Shown piece after piece: positions 21,788 through 32,625 of a stretch of DNA of 64,000 bases. The DNA is from Euphorbia lathyris (Eukaryota; Streptophyta; Magnoliopsida; Malpighiales; Euphorbiaceae), in the NCBI RefSeq assembly GCF_963576675.1, contig NC_088917.1, positions 10,754,001 to 10,818,000 on the forward strand, read 5' to 3'. The first letter of the stretch is position 1. The number at the start of each line of letters is the position of its first letter. Below the pieces are notes generated by a model, which worked only from the letters and a program-made list of their open reading frames with translations, was not told where the DNA came from and did not search any database. Both the position numbers and the translations under genes were made by a program.

Positions 21788-22451
21788 GGGTCAGCAAGGA
21801 ACCGATCAGCTTATCATATTTGTATGTGGTCAGGTCCTGAGCTTCCTCTACAGCTGTCTTCTTCGCTTGCCAGCTTTTGGGAAGACTACGTAAGATTTTC
21901 TTCACTTGTTCTTCTTCAGTGAAATTCTTCCCGAGTCTTTTGAGCTCATTTATTATGTTGGTAAACCTGGCATTCATTGCTGAGATGTCCTCATTGTCAG
22001 TCATCTCGAACAGCTCATACAATCGCATGTGTTGATTCACTTTGGATTCCTTGACCTTGCTGGTGCCTTCATAAGTCACTTCCAGCTTCTTCCAGATCTC
22101 CTGTGCTGACTCACAACCTGAAATCTTATTGTATTCTGCAGCATCTAGAGCACAGTGAAGCATATTGATAGCCGAAGCATTATTTTGTAATTTTCTGAGG
22201 CCATCCTCTGTCCACTCAGTTTCACTCTTGATAACTTTCTTATTATCAACAGTTTTGTAAGGTATATGTGGACCTTGAACTATTGCAAGCCATGCACTCA
22301 TGTTTGTGGCTTGAATAAAGTTTTTCATCCTATTCTTCCAGAATGTATAATTAGATCCAAAGAATAGGGGAGGCCGACTAATTGATAATCCCTCAGGGAG
22401 TATCTGTGTTGTTTGGTTCCTTGGAAGGAAACGAGTGCTATTTTCAGCCAT
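21774..22451 (-). CDS. Copia-C gag, N-terminal part (UBN2 type)
   Basis: This has the true gag start: MAENST follows the primer site by about 50 bp. Motifs PPLFFG.NY.FWK, MSAWLAIVQGP and LPKSWQAKKTAVEEAQ match Copia-A and Copia-B. At 21780-21790 an 11-bp deletion, relative to Copia-B and flanked by CAT microhomology, shifts the frame. Residues THE are then followed by KF and a stop instead of continuing. The C-terminal part is in the overlapping frame to 20678. Confidence 0.9.
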   Translation of the reverse strand: MAENSTRFLPRNQTTQILPEGLSISRPPLFFGSNYTFWKNRMKNFIQATNMSAWLAIVQGPHIPYKTVDNKKVIKSETEWTEDGLRKLQNNASAINMLHCALDAAEYNKISGCESAQEIWKKLEVTYEGTSKVKESKVNQHMRLYELFEMTDNEDISAMNARFTNIINELKRLGKNFTEEEQVKKILRSLPKSWQAKKTAVEEAQDLTTYKYDKLIGSLLTHEKF

Positions 22452-22499
22452 TTATCGGGATCAGCTCAAGATTGTTAGATCTTTGAGTAGTGAGCTTTT

Positions 22500-22512
22500 G
22501 GCTCTGATACCA
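22500..22512 (-). promoter_or_regulatory. Copia-C primer-binding site (tRNA-iMet)
   Basis: The minus strand reads TGGTATCAGAGCC two bases after the 5' LTR end (GGGACCAACA). This is complementary to the 3' end of plant initiator methionine tRNA, the usual copia primer. Confidence 0.92.
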
Positions 22513-22514
22513 CT

Positions 22515-23953
22515 TGTTGGTCCCTAATAATTAGTTCCAAGGGGGGGATAGGAACTAATGTAACTTTTTCGCTTTTAATTATGATGACTTAAGGTTATTT
22601 TAAAAGTTTATTAACTCAGCGTGTTGGTCAGCTCGGCCGATTGATTGGTCAGACAGTTTTAGTTCTATGCTGACTAAGACTGCTTGACTTGAGAGTTGGG
22701 AATTGACACTTGAGAGGTCAGCTTCCAACTCAACACTCAGATTTACTCAGTTTCAGTTTTAACAATTTATATGCTGAGTAAATATCACAAGCAACACATA
22801 CACATATATATATATTGAGAGAAAGAGTTTAGAAGTTACTCAGCACGACTTATCCTGGTTCGGCCTCTCTGCCTACGTCCAGTCCCCAGTTCCTCCTGGG
22901 ATTTTCAATCCAATACTGAGCTCTTTCAAGGTAGAGCACAAACCCTTTACAAGGCAGTGAGTATGCAAGAGTACGTCCTCTATTCGTCTACTCAGCTCCT
23001 ACTAAGTACTACAACCCAGCACTTAGATTTTTCTACCACTGAATTCTTACAACCAAGCACTCAGCATACACTCTCAATATAACAATTGATAAAACACTTG
23101 TTCTCTTTTCAGTAAAGAATACTTTAGAAGATTACACAGAATCACTCTAGCATTTACACAAAGAATAGAAGATTTGATGTAAGATCTTTGTATTTGAGTG
23201 CTTTGAAAATTTCTCTCTTGGATTTTTCTTTTTGTACTTAGGCAATGATCCAAGGCTCTTGATTGTCCTTTTATAGATGGAAACTGCAGATGGATCATTT
23301 GAATTGTTTTAGCCGTTAATCACCAAAACGGCTCTTTTAGGGAACATCTTCTGGTCAGCTTCAGACTGTTCTGCCATTCCCTTCCTCTGTTTTCTTCAGG
23401 CGTCAGGTTTTGTCTTCTTGCATCAGACTTGTCTTTTTGTGCCAGTTGTCTTTTATCAATAATCCATTGACCCATGTTTCTTGGAATTAGTCTTCTGTGT
23501 ATTTTCGAGGCTTCAATTATTGGTGCAGAAGATTGGCAGACTTTGTCCTTTAGTGAACGGATCCTTCATGCTGTCCTGACTGTTACTCAGCTTCACTCGT
23601 TATCTTCGAATGTTCAACTTCCATGTTGAGTTCCTTCTTAGTCAGCTCCGTTCTGTTTATACGATTCTAAAGGAGTCTTCTAATTTAGTCAGCTTCGTTC
23701 TGGCAACTTTGAAGAAGACTTCTGAGATTGAGTTCTACTCCACTCAGCTTCAATTCTTTTATGCTGAGTTCCGTTCTACTCAGCTTGTATTCTTTCATGC
23801 TGACTTTTGTCCTGTCTTACTTTATATATATATATTTGCACTCAATATTGAACAAACACATTAGTACAATTAAATCAAAGCATTTGAATTTAATTGCCTC
23901 TTAATCATGGATGATTTTGTCAAATCAAAATCTTGTGGAAAGGTGTTTCAACA
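22515..23953 (-). repeat. Copia-C 5' LTR (1,439 bp)
   Basis: It starts TGTTGGTCCC and ends TTTCAACA on the plus strand, with the primer site on its left and the TCACC TSD on its right. A TATA block lies at 23267-23276 on the minus strand. It carries a short (AT)n at about 22804-22816. Confidence 0.95.
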
Positions 23954-24450
23954 TCACCATCATCAGCTGGAGTTCACCCAGCCTCACTATAGAGTCTTGC
24001 TTGGGTTGTTGAGATTGAAGGGTTGTCATGACACTCAACAAGTCTTTGAGACTTTTGATTTCTGTCAGAAGTTGAGTGATAGAAGAGATCTGTGTTCGCT
24101 CAACATGAGTAGACCCAGCAGCATCGGTATGAGCTTGGTTAAGATCCTGGAGTAGGGATTGAGCTGAGTCAATGATTCTGTGCCCACACTCAACTGCATT
24201 TAGATAAGCATAAGATGTGTCAGGATTTTGCCCAACGGCCGGAATGTGGTTAGCACCGGAGGGTGGAGGACTTTGGTGCTTTTCAGAACAGGATGGGCCA
24301 GCTAGGTCAGCAGCTGGACTTTTGTTCATCTCACCAGCAGGAACTGACTGGTTAACATTCTGCGAAACAGGATTAGAAAGAGGTGGATCGGCAGAGATAT
24401 TGACCTGCTCAGTATCAGTCTGAAGTTGAGTTGGTGCAGGAGGAGGAGGC
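23954..24450 (-). pseudogene. Copia-B env-position ORF, central segment
   Basis: This segment lies between the Copia-D and Copia-C insertions. With the GAGGC TSD counted once it joins in frame to 32631-34504. With TCACC counted once it joins in frame to 9816-10318. It is fully open. It codes for a Pro/Ser/Gln-rich stretch, then a helical region with a SLLQDLNQA motif that matches the Copia-C residues encoded near 15100. The last ten codons of the ORF reading to 23925 come from the Copia-C LTR. Confidence 0.8.
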
Positions 24451-26115
24451 TGTTAGGGATTAAAGCCAGTTAATCAACTGTAGCGCAGCGGAATTGCGGT
24501 TTAAAATTTATTTCTAATCCCTTTGAGTTTGATCTTTGTCTGTTAACCATTGATTGAATAAAACCTTTTGATTCGTTTAAGGATATAAACATACCCGGAC
24601 TGTCTCTTCTAGAGACGGCTGAAGAATCCACAAGGTAGTAAGATCTCCGTAGTCAGGTGCACGAACAGCTATCGAGCCAGAACCGGTGCTAGCCGAAGAA
24701 CGGAAGAATAACAGGAGAGATAGTGTAATTAGCCAATAAAACCCACTATTCCATGAATGATGGGTGCGGATTTAGTTATTGCTCTTCAAAGCAATTGTGT
24801 TGGCCGAATGAATATGTTGGTTAAAATTAGGGTTTTAGTGTTTTAATTTATATATATAGTGTATTCCTAAACCTAATTGGTTTAGGGTTAATTGGTTAAT
24901 TACAAAACTAATCCAATCCTAATTTAATTACATAAATAAATACCAATAATATTTATTATATGTAATTAATTATGATTAGATTAAATTTAATTACCCCAAT
25001 TAAATAAACAACACTAATTAATAAATTAACGTATTAGTTTAATTAATTATTCACCAAATGCAATTTCATTAATTTACAAATTAATTAATTACATCCCGTA
25101 AACTAATTAATCAATTAAATACTCAACACTTAAGACCATTAATCAATTACCTTGATACAAAGTATCAATTAATCAATTAATTAACCACCAATTAATTACT
25201 TTGATATTTTACTATCAATCAATTAATTAATTTCATCTCTCCAATGTACTGTTCTATAAGTTCTAACTCAGATGTTCGATGTGCACGATCCTATGAGACT
25301 GTCCTTAACTAGCAGTGGGCTCACGACCCACAGACAGTAAGTGGGTTCTAGCAAACCATTACTACCCCTAACTAAGACAGAGTTTCAGCAGTCTAAAGAT
25401 GCAGAGACCCTATAGTTATCTCTTAACTTCTTTTACCATTTGATATCGATATTATAAACTAGAGGCATGGCGGCTGTCATCCTCTCCGATGTTTATGATA
25501 TTTCTTGATCTTAAGTAGATTGATGAAACAGATAAGTAAACTACTTATCAGGGTGTGGCCACACACTTATCAATCTCACTTATCAAGTGGCCTGTGATAT
25601 CATCTCACTATTACATGAGTGGTAATTCCATCACTTCAATATCAATACCAACGTGTTCACCTGTTCACCCAATCATACCCGTATTTAGCATCCTGTTACA
25701 GACCTGTTAGGCGTATGTCAAAGTGAACCGGATCCCATATTGATATTATAATGAAATCTGGTTTGAAGATAGTTAGAGACCTACTTAAGATAACTAATGA
25801 CACAACCACCATGTAGTTTTCTCGGGCGGATCGATCCAGTCACATGTATACAACATGTACCTATATTCACAACTGACTTATCAAGTGCTATGGCTAGTAT
25901 CAATTACTACCATACAGTCGTCGAATATACAAGTTTGTTGTCCTAATCATTCCCATGATAGAATAGACTTGGGATATGGTTTTATGATTATCAATCAATG
26001 GATTCTCTATTCATATTATAGCACAAGATATAAATGAACTAGATTAATGCCTTTATTAATGTGACACAAATACATTTTATAAGAAGCAATGCCTATGAAC
26101 TAGGGCACACCAACA
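24451..26115 (-). repeat. Copia-D 3' LTR (1,665 bp)
   Basis: It reads TGTTAGGGAT...CACCAACA on the plus strand. It is followed by the polypurine tract at 26116-26127 (minus strand CAAGTGGGAGAC). A TATATATA block near 24846-24858 may be the promoter. The 60-codon ORF at 25855-26037 recurs in the other LTR and is not a gene. Confidence 0.96.
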
Positions 26116-26953
26116 GTCTCCCACTTGAACTAGTTCAAAGCGGGTATTGCCCTAAACACTATAGATCTAGTACTACCAATTGCCTTGGTAAACTGACCTG
26201 CGACATTGTTCTCAGTGTCAACCCTCTATAATGTAATGTCACCGGGTAAGGTGTCACTATCTAAGTACGCGTTTGGATCTCTTGTGTGACATGGGATCCA
26301 GTGCTTGTGCTATTGTCCCATTATTGTCATAGAAAACATCAACTGATCTTAGGAGAGTTTGACCTACTCCTAAATCAGTTATGAACTTCTTAATCCAAAC
26401 TTCTTCATCTGCATCATCGCATGCAACGATGTACTTAGCTTCCATCATAGAATCGGCAATGGTTGGCTACTTTAAGGATCTCCAACTAATGGCATCGCCA
26501 TTCAGGAGAAATCTATACCCAGTATGTGACTAGTTATCATCCTTAAAACCTCGGTCAGTGTAACCTGATATTGCCATTTCTCCTACCCATCAAGTACTAA
26601 GAAAAACACCCTTGGTAAGGTTAAGGTACTTCAGGATTGTCTTGACTGTCTTCCAGTGTTCCTTATCGGGATCTGACTGGCACCGACTAGTCATATTTGG
26701 TGCAACACGCAACATTTTCCCTTGTACATGACATAGAGTACATGATGGATTCTTGTCTATGTACGATGCCTGACTCAAGCCTAGAAGTCGGTTGGATCTA
26801 ACCTTGTAGATCTTAATCGGCTTCTCCTAAGTCTTTCATTATGAAGCATTTACTCAACCACTGCTTGATCTTGCAGTGTTAATATATTGCCTCCAATGAG
26901 TAGTATGTCATCGACATACAATATTAGGAAAGTGGATATGCTCCCACTGAATT
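26116..26953 (-). pseudogene. Copia-D reverse transcriptase end and RNase H remnant
   Basis: Reading from 26953 down, the first recognisable piece is the catalytic YVDDILL of reverse transcriptase, out of frame with the integrase ORF upstream. Fragments of the RT connection follow (open at 26590-26778). RNase H is at 26257-26448 with KYIVACDDADEE and YDNNGTIAQA (Asp) motifs. The end of RNase H is missing after HKRSK. Many stops and frameshifts are present. The polypurine tract at 26116-26127 closes the internal region. Confidence 0.75.
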
Positions 26954-27804
26954 TCATATACACACAGGGTTCATCAGAATTCTGTATGAGTCTACTTGAA
27001 ACACCACCTGTATAACCGGTTTAGCCTCCTCAATGTTTTGAGGATCTATATCGGTTCCCAAAGCATCCTCAACATAAGCTGCAGGAGTTTGTAAGTCTTG
27101 AATCTCAACGAGATCAATATCACTCCCACTGTCTACTTTGGAAAGGAATTCCTTTTCCAAAAAGATTGCAAACCTAGCCAGGAATGTTTTATTCTCAGCT
27201 GGGTTGTAGAAGTAATAACCCTTAGTTTCCTTAGGGTAACCCACGAACTGGCATTTAACAGATCTGGACTCCAGTTTGCCACTTATCAATTTCTTGACAT
27301 GTGCATCAAAGCCCCAAATCTTCATGAAGGAAACGTTGGGCTTTTGGCCCATCCATAATTCATATGGTGTTCCTTCAGATGCCTTGCTTGGTGTATGATT
27401 ATGTGAGCAACGGTTTCCAAAGCAAATCCCCAAAAGGAGATAGGGAGAGAAGCTTGACTCATCATTGAGCGGACCATGTCGAGCAGGGTCATATTCCTCC
27501 TTTCCGACACTCCATTCCATTGGGGTGTACTAGGAGGAGTGTGTTGGGAAACAATCCCACACTCTCTCAAGAATGAGACAAACTCTTGGCTCAAGTATTC
27601 GCCCCCTCTATCAGACCGGAGCGCTTTTACTTTCTTGCCAAGTTTATTTTCTACTTCATTTTTAAAATCTTTGAATCTCAGAAGAGTTTCAGATTTATGT
27701 TTCATCAGATACATATACCCGTATCGGTTATAGTCATCTATGAAGGTAACAAAGTACAGAAAACCAGATCCAATACTGGTGCTCATTGGACCGCATACAT
27801 CTGA
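26954..27804 (-). pseudogene. Copia-D integrase
   Basis: The three catalytic acids are readable: HSDVCGP (27800 region), LRSDRGGEYLS and GVSERRN. The two open segments 27322-27786 and 26954-27520 overlap by a frameshift near 27400. The C-terminal part has GYPKETKGYYFY and FLEKEFLS motifs, as in Copia-E. After about 27000 the sequence jumps from the integrase tail to the last part of reverse transcriptase. Compared with Copia-E, about 200 residues are missing. Confidence 0.83.
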
Positions 27805-27813
27805 GTGTCCCTT

Positions 27814-28245
27814 TCACCAGTTTTGGTGAAAAAACGCCTTTGTCATCTTCCCACTTAAACAAGATTCACACGTGTCATAAGACTGCATGTCAAATGACCC
27901 TAGCGCTCCACTAGAGTGAAGCCTAGTTATGCATTTCTCATTTATGTGGCTAAGACGATAGTGCCAGATATATGTAGGATTCAGTTCATTAGTCTTAATC
28001 CTTTTAGCTTTTATGTTATAGATTGATTCACTACGTTTTAGATCAAGGATATACAAACCATTTTCTAGAAATGCGGTTCCATAAACAATATTGCCACGAT
28101 GTATAGAAATCATACCACGTCCAATATTAAAATTAAAACCATAAATATCCAACATAGAAACTGAAATAATATTCCTGCGCATTGCAAGTACAAGATAGCA
28201 ATTTCTAATTTCTAAAACTAATCCACTAGGTATCTCTAAGAACAA
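27814..28245 (-). pseudogene. Copia-D GAG pre-integrase domain
   Basis: The open segment of 143 codons has the integrase N-terminal zinc site: YIWHYRLSHI (His pair) and CESCLSGKMTK (Cys pair). The end of the protease-like region precedes it. It is separated from the protease segment by stops near 28250-28335, and from integrase by a frameshift near 27814. Confidence 0.8.
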
Positions 28246-28334
28246 TCTTCGATCTTTAAGGCCTCTACATGAGTGCCATTGTCGACTCGAAGATCCACTT
28301 CACCAGATCCCAGCAATCTCCTATTTCTTTGTCC

Positions 28335-28694
28335 CTACACATTTAAGCAAATGTGAGTACCACATCTAGTGTTTACAACCCAAGATGTAGAAATAGCCAG
28401 ATTAAATTCAACAACATAAATACCTGAACCAGAAGCTTCGTCCTTCTGTTTCTCCCTTAGCTTTGGACACGCATTTTTCCAGTGTCCCTTCTCATTACAC
28501 TCATGGCAGATATCATCTGCTGAGGCCAACCTACCTTTAGAAGCTGCCGCCTTCCTAGCCTTGGGCTTGGCCTTTTGGGCCTTTTCTTTGGACTTGGACT
28601 TGGCCTTTCCCTTAGGTATGTTCCCTTTGTTAACCAGCAACACTTCTGGAGTCCTCTTGTAGGATTGCTCAGCAAGTTTCAACATGCCATGCAA
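28335..28694 (-). pseudogene. Copia-D gag zinc knuckle and protease remnant
   Basis: A Lys/Ala/Pro-rich basic stretch leads to a single CCHC knuckle (CHECNEKGHWKNAC). The protease site follows as WVVNTRCGTHIC. In Copia-E the same site is WVLDTGCGSHIC, so the catalytic Asp is Asn and the Gly is Arg here. Both changes should abolish proteolysis. The segment is in the same reading frame as gag, which ends at a TAG at 28719-28721. Confidence 0.85.
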
Positions 28695-28718
28695 TTCTAC
28701 TACAGACTTATCAACACC

Positions 28719-29261
28719 CTACATGTGGTAGTGCATGATAAACTGATTGTAGGATGCTGGAAGTGATCCAAGAATGATGTCGACTGCTAGTTGTGCAGGC
28801 ACTGGTGAGCCAAGCCTTGACAATGTGTTAATAAAACCCTTCAACTTTAGCACATGTGTGCTAACAGAAGTCCCGGCTTGCATCGTAGTGCTACATAGCG
28901 CCTTTGTTGTCAAGTATATTTCCTGACGAGCTTGATCTTGGAACATCCTTTTGAGTTGATCCATGATCTCAAAGGCGTGCTGCTCCATGAACTGTTTCTG
29001 AAGATCAGGAACCATGGTACCCAGCATAATGCATGACACATCTCTGTCATCTTTAACATGTCGGTCGTACTCCGCCATTTGATCAGCGGTTACGCCCCGA
29101 CCTGTAGGACGAGCTGCTGGTAAGGCGGCAGTCAGCACATATTCCTTCGACTCGTGTCTAAAAACTATTTGCAAGTTCCTAGACCAGTCAAGGAAATTAG
29201 TCCCTGAAAGCTTTTCCTTTTCCAGGAGTGGTCTGAGTGAGTTGTTGCTTGTTGCAGCCAT
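28719..29261 (-). CDS. Copia-D gag N-terminal part
   Basis: This is a 180-codon segment starting MAATSN, with a LSGTNFLDWSRNL motif and a later SLPASYNQFIMHY motif typical of the UBN2 gag domain. Copia-E gag has matching blocks (LNGSNFTDWFRNL, YSQFIMNY). A nonsense TAG at 28719-28721 ends it early; the frame continues into the knuckle segment. The start is well supported because upstream sequence is the non-coding leader. Confidence 0.85.
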   Translation of the reverse strand: MAATSNNSLRPLLEKEKLSGTNFLDWSRNLQIVFRHESKEYVLTAALPAARPTGRGVTADQMAEYDRHVKDDRDVSCIMLGTMVPDLQKQFMEQHAFEIMDQLKRMFQDQARQEIYLTTKALCSTTMQAGTSVSTHVLKLKGFINTLSRLGSPVPAQLAVDIILGSLPASYNQFIMHYHM

Positions 29262-30947
29262 TTAATTTTCTTTTCGTGTAATTCTGATGTGGAGTTTAAT
29301 CTACGTGAAAAATTACATTAGAGTTAGAATAAAGGGCTTAAGCCAAAGATCAAATTAATAATCCATTTTAATTCGTTATTGGTGATATTTATTTGGCTGT
29401 CTTGACCAAGATCCACAATCCATCAATAATCGACCGAGCTAGGGCTCCGCCGTCGACCATTGACGATTTGGTAGGATAAACTATCCAATCCTCCGCAAGG
29501 ACTCTTGGTTTGATGGGCTTTGTGACACTTAGCCCATCTGTGCTTAGGGCCCGCTCTGAGCTAATGCTACCCATGTTGAGTCCAACCACCATACACGCGT
29601 TAGCCATACCGAAGTATCCTAACCCTCGACGGCCCACTAATTACTACAGCATACCTGCTAGGGCACGTCATACACTGTAGCACTACCTGGGAGGAAGAGG
29701 TGTGAATCTGGAAAGCACTTTTAAACGACTCAATATTTCATTATCCGGATTAATTAAGTGATACGACTTTAACATATAATTATCACGGGTGATGATCTGG
29801 TGATCGTTGCTACTTATATTTCATGTTATACTAAGCAATTGTATCATCAAAATAAACGTAGAGACTCTATGGGCCTTATAATACATCCTAGTGAAACTAG
29901 ATATACTATCTAATCTCCACGGGCTTGCTTCAAGTCTCATTGGGCTCCCACCATGGGCTTGGACCATCTGGGCTTCTTCACGACCAATTACAATTTTATG
30001 AATAGAACCTATTCTAAAATTACATTAATGAAAGAATGGCACGCAGGCCATATTTCCCAAAATAAATTAAATTACAAACCGACTTTAAATTAGGGCCCAT
30101 AGAACTCTATAACACATTGCTGCACGGTAAGACATATAAATATAATGCATGATCATGGCATTCCAAAATCATCTAATAAAGTTAAGCCGAGTTACTTAGG
30201 GTGAAATCGCCAATTTTACCATATGTGACTAAGGCCCATAAAGGCCCAAACGGTTAACATCCATTTGTATGTAAAATTACAATTTCGCTCCCACTGAATT
30301 TTAGGGTCGTCACATATCTAAAATTTAGCCCTCCCAATTTAAACCGGTGTCACAGTTTATTGGGTCAATTTCACAAATTAACCATATTCAATTTTACACA
30401 AATTATCAATTCGATTAAAATTAAATATGCATGCCAATAAAAAACGTTTTAATACCAATTAATTTTTATTCAAAACATGTTTAATAAATTAAACGGTATT
30501 AGGACCCAGATTTAATTAAAATTACCCGAGAAAAATTTAAAAGATTAAATCTGTCTCAAACACCAAATTTAAAATTAAATTCGGTGATTTCGCGTTCAGG
30601 GACGGCAGTCGGGGCTGCTGTCCGTGGACAGCAGCAGTGCCGCTGTTCGCCAGACAGCAGCCGCGGGGCTGCTGTCCGCGGACAGCAGTCCCGTGATTAC
30701 CGTTCCGCGAACCCGGACTATTTTTTTTCTGTTTTAAAAAAAAGGGCTGCTGTATTTTATTTAATTTATTATTTTAAAAATAATAATCTCATAACGAAAC
30801 AAAAAAATACAGACAAAAATAAAATTAGAAAACTTCCTAGAACAATTCTATACGAGGAATTAATAGGAAATTTCAAAACTTGATTTGGAAAAATAATAAA
30901 AACCAAAACTTATTAATTTTCAACCAATCAAAACGGACTAAACCATG
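29262..30947 (-). other. Copia-D long non-coding leader
   Basis: About 1.7 kb separates the primer site from the gag ATG, much longer than the roughly 50 bp in Copia-C. Minus-strand ORFs are short and unlike any protein. Stretches such as those near 30035-30060 resemble the Copia-E leader near 62455-62475. It includes a GC-rich palindrome cluster at 30605-30700. It could be a packaging or internal-initiation region. Confidence 0.7.
30605..30700. other. GC-rich palindrome cluster in the Copia-D leader
   Basis: A 22-bp near-palindrome (30614-30635, ten-base arms CTGCTGTCC type) and a perfect 20-bp palindrome (30669-30688, centred on TCCGCGGA) lie 55 bp apart. A further 8-bp stem pairs 30655-30662 with 30667-30674. 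The block is strikingly GC-rich within AT-rich DNA. In RNA it would form strong alternative hairpins about 300 bases from the primer site. Confidence 0.75.
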
Positions 30948-30959
30948 ACTCTGATACCA
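30948..30959 (-). promoter_or_regulatory. Copia-D primer-binding site
   Basis: The minus strand reads TGGTATCAGAGT one base after the 5' LTR end (CCCTAACA). It matches the tRNA-iMet complement at 11 of 12 bases. Confidence 0.9.
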
Positions 30960-30960
30960 C

Positions 30961-32625
30961 TGTTAGGGATTAAAGCCAGTTAATCAACTGTAGCGCAGCG
31001 GAATTGCGGTTTAAAATTTATTTCTAATCCCTTTGAGTTTGATCTTTGTCTGTTAACCATTGATTGAATAAAACCTTTTGATCCGTTTAAGGATATAAAC
31101 ATACCCGGACTGTCTCTTCTAGAGACGGCTGAAGAATCCACAAGGTAGTAAGATCTCCGTAGTCAGGTGCACGAACAGCTATCGAGCCAGAACCGGTGCT
31201 AGCCGAAGAACGGAAGAATAACAGGAGAGATAGTGTAATTAGCCAATAAAACCCACTATTCCATGAATGATGGGTGCGGATTTAGTTATTGCTCTTCAAA
31301 GCAATTGTGTTGGCCGAATGAATATGTTGGTTAAAATTAGGGTTTTAGTGTTTTAATTTATATATATAGTGTATTCCTAAACCTAATTGGTTTAGGGTTA
31401 ATTGGTTAATTACAAAACTAATCCAATCCTAATTTAATTACATAAATAAATACCAATAATATTTATTATATGCAATTAATTATGATTAGATTAAATTTAA
31501 TTACCCCAATTAAATAAACAACACTAATTAATAAATTAACGTATTAGTTTAATTAATTATTCACCAAATGCAATTTCATTAATTTACAAATTAATTAATT
31601 ACATCCCGTAAACTAATTAATCAATTAAATACTCAACACTTAAGACCATTAATCAATTACCTTGATACAAAGTATCAATTAATCAATTAATTAACCACCA
31701 ATTAATTACTTTGATATTTTACTATCAATCAATTAATTAGTTTCATCTCTCCAATGTACTGTTCTATAAGTTCTAACTCAGATGTTCGATGTGCACGATC
31801 CTATGGGACTGTCCTTAGCTAGCAGTGGGCTCACGACCCACAGACAGTAAGTGGGTTCTAGCAAACCATTACTGCCCCTAACTAAGACAGAGTTTCAGCA
31901 GTCTAAAGATGCAGAGACCCTGTAGTTATCTCTTAACTTCTTTTACCATTTGATATCGATATTATAAACTAGAGGCATGGCGGCTGTCATCCTCTCCGAT
32001 GTTTATGATATTTCTTGATCTTAAGTAGATTGATGAAACAGATAAGTAAACTACTTATCAGGGTGTGGCCACACACTTATCAATCTCACTTATCAAGTGG
32101 CCTGTGATATCATCTCACTATTACATGAGTGGTAATTCCATCACTTCAATATCAATACCAACGTGTTCACATGTTCACCCAATCATACCCGTATTTAGCA
32201 TCCTGTTACAGACCTGTTAGGCGTATGTCAAAGTGAACCGGATCCCATATTGATATTATAATGAAATCTGGTCTGAAGATAGTTAGAGACCTACTTAAGA
32301 TAACTAATGACACAACCACCATGTAGTTTTCTCGGGCGGATCGATCCAGTCACATGTATACAACATGTACCTATATTCACAACTGACTTATCAAGTGCTA
32401 TGGCTAGTATCAATTACTACCATACAGTCGTCGAATATACAAGTCTGTTGTCCTAATCATTCCCATGATAGAATAGACTTGGGATATGGTTTTATGATTA
32501 TCAATCAATGGATTATCTATTCATATTATAGCACAAGATATAAATGAACTAGACTAATGCCTTTATTAATGTGACACAAATACATTTTATAAGAAGCAAT
32601 GCCTATGAACTAGGGCACACCAACA
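30961..32625 (-). repeat. Copia-D 5' LTR (1,665 bp)
   Basis: It is nearly identical to 24451-26115. A candidate TATA block lies at 31356-31368. Its right end abuts the GAGGC TSD and the env-position ORF of Copia-B. Confidence 0.96.

Larger units (their letters stand above)
10324..23953 (-). mobile_element. Copia-C: near-complete Sirevirus-like copia, TSD TCACC
   Basis: Both LTRs are present (10324-11782 and 22515-23953), with TCACC at 10319-10323 and 23954-23958. Order on the minus strand is 5' LTR, primer site, gag, protease, integrase, reverse transcriptase, RNase H, env-position ORF and 3' LTR. A solo LTR (12950-14811) interrupts the last ORF. I count about 27 differences between LTRs, near 1.9%. 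It is defective through an 11-bp gag deletion, a 67-bp integrase deletion and several nonsense codons. It sits in the env-position ORF of Copia-B, a relative of the same family. Confidence 0.93.
24451..32625 (-). mobile_element. Copia-D: young copia insertion, TSD GAGGC, internally deleted
   Basis: Both LTRs are exactly 1,665 bp (24451-26115 and 30961-32625) with about 12 substitutions and no indels by eye, near 0.7%. GAGGC flanks the element at 24446-24450 and 32626-32630. The internal region is only 4,845 bp, of which about 1.7 kb is a non-coding leader. Gag, protease, integrase and RNase H remnants are present, but most of reverse transcriptase is deleted and the protease catalytic Asp is changed. 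It is thus the youngest insertion by LTR divergence yet cannot have been autonomous in its present form. Confidence 0.95.

Noticed and set aside
22500..22512. tRNA gene fragments at GGCTCTGATACCA sites
   Set aside because: They are primer-binding sites adjacent to LTR ends, with no tRNA body around them.
25855..26037. 60-codon ORF conserved at 25855-26037 and 32365-32547
   Set aside because: Conservation only reflects that both are copies of the Copia-D LTR; it is antisense to the element and unlike known proteins.
30584..30883. 99-codon ORF in a GC-rich patch
   Set aside because: It covers the palindrome cluster in the Copia-D leader on the antisense strand and has repeat-driven composition.
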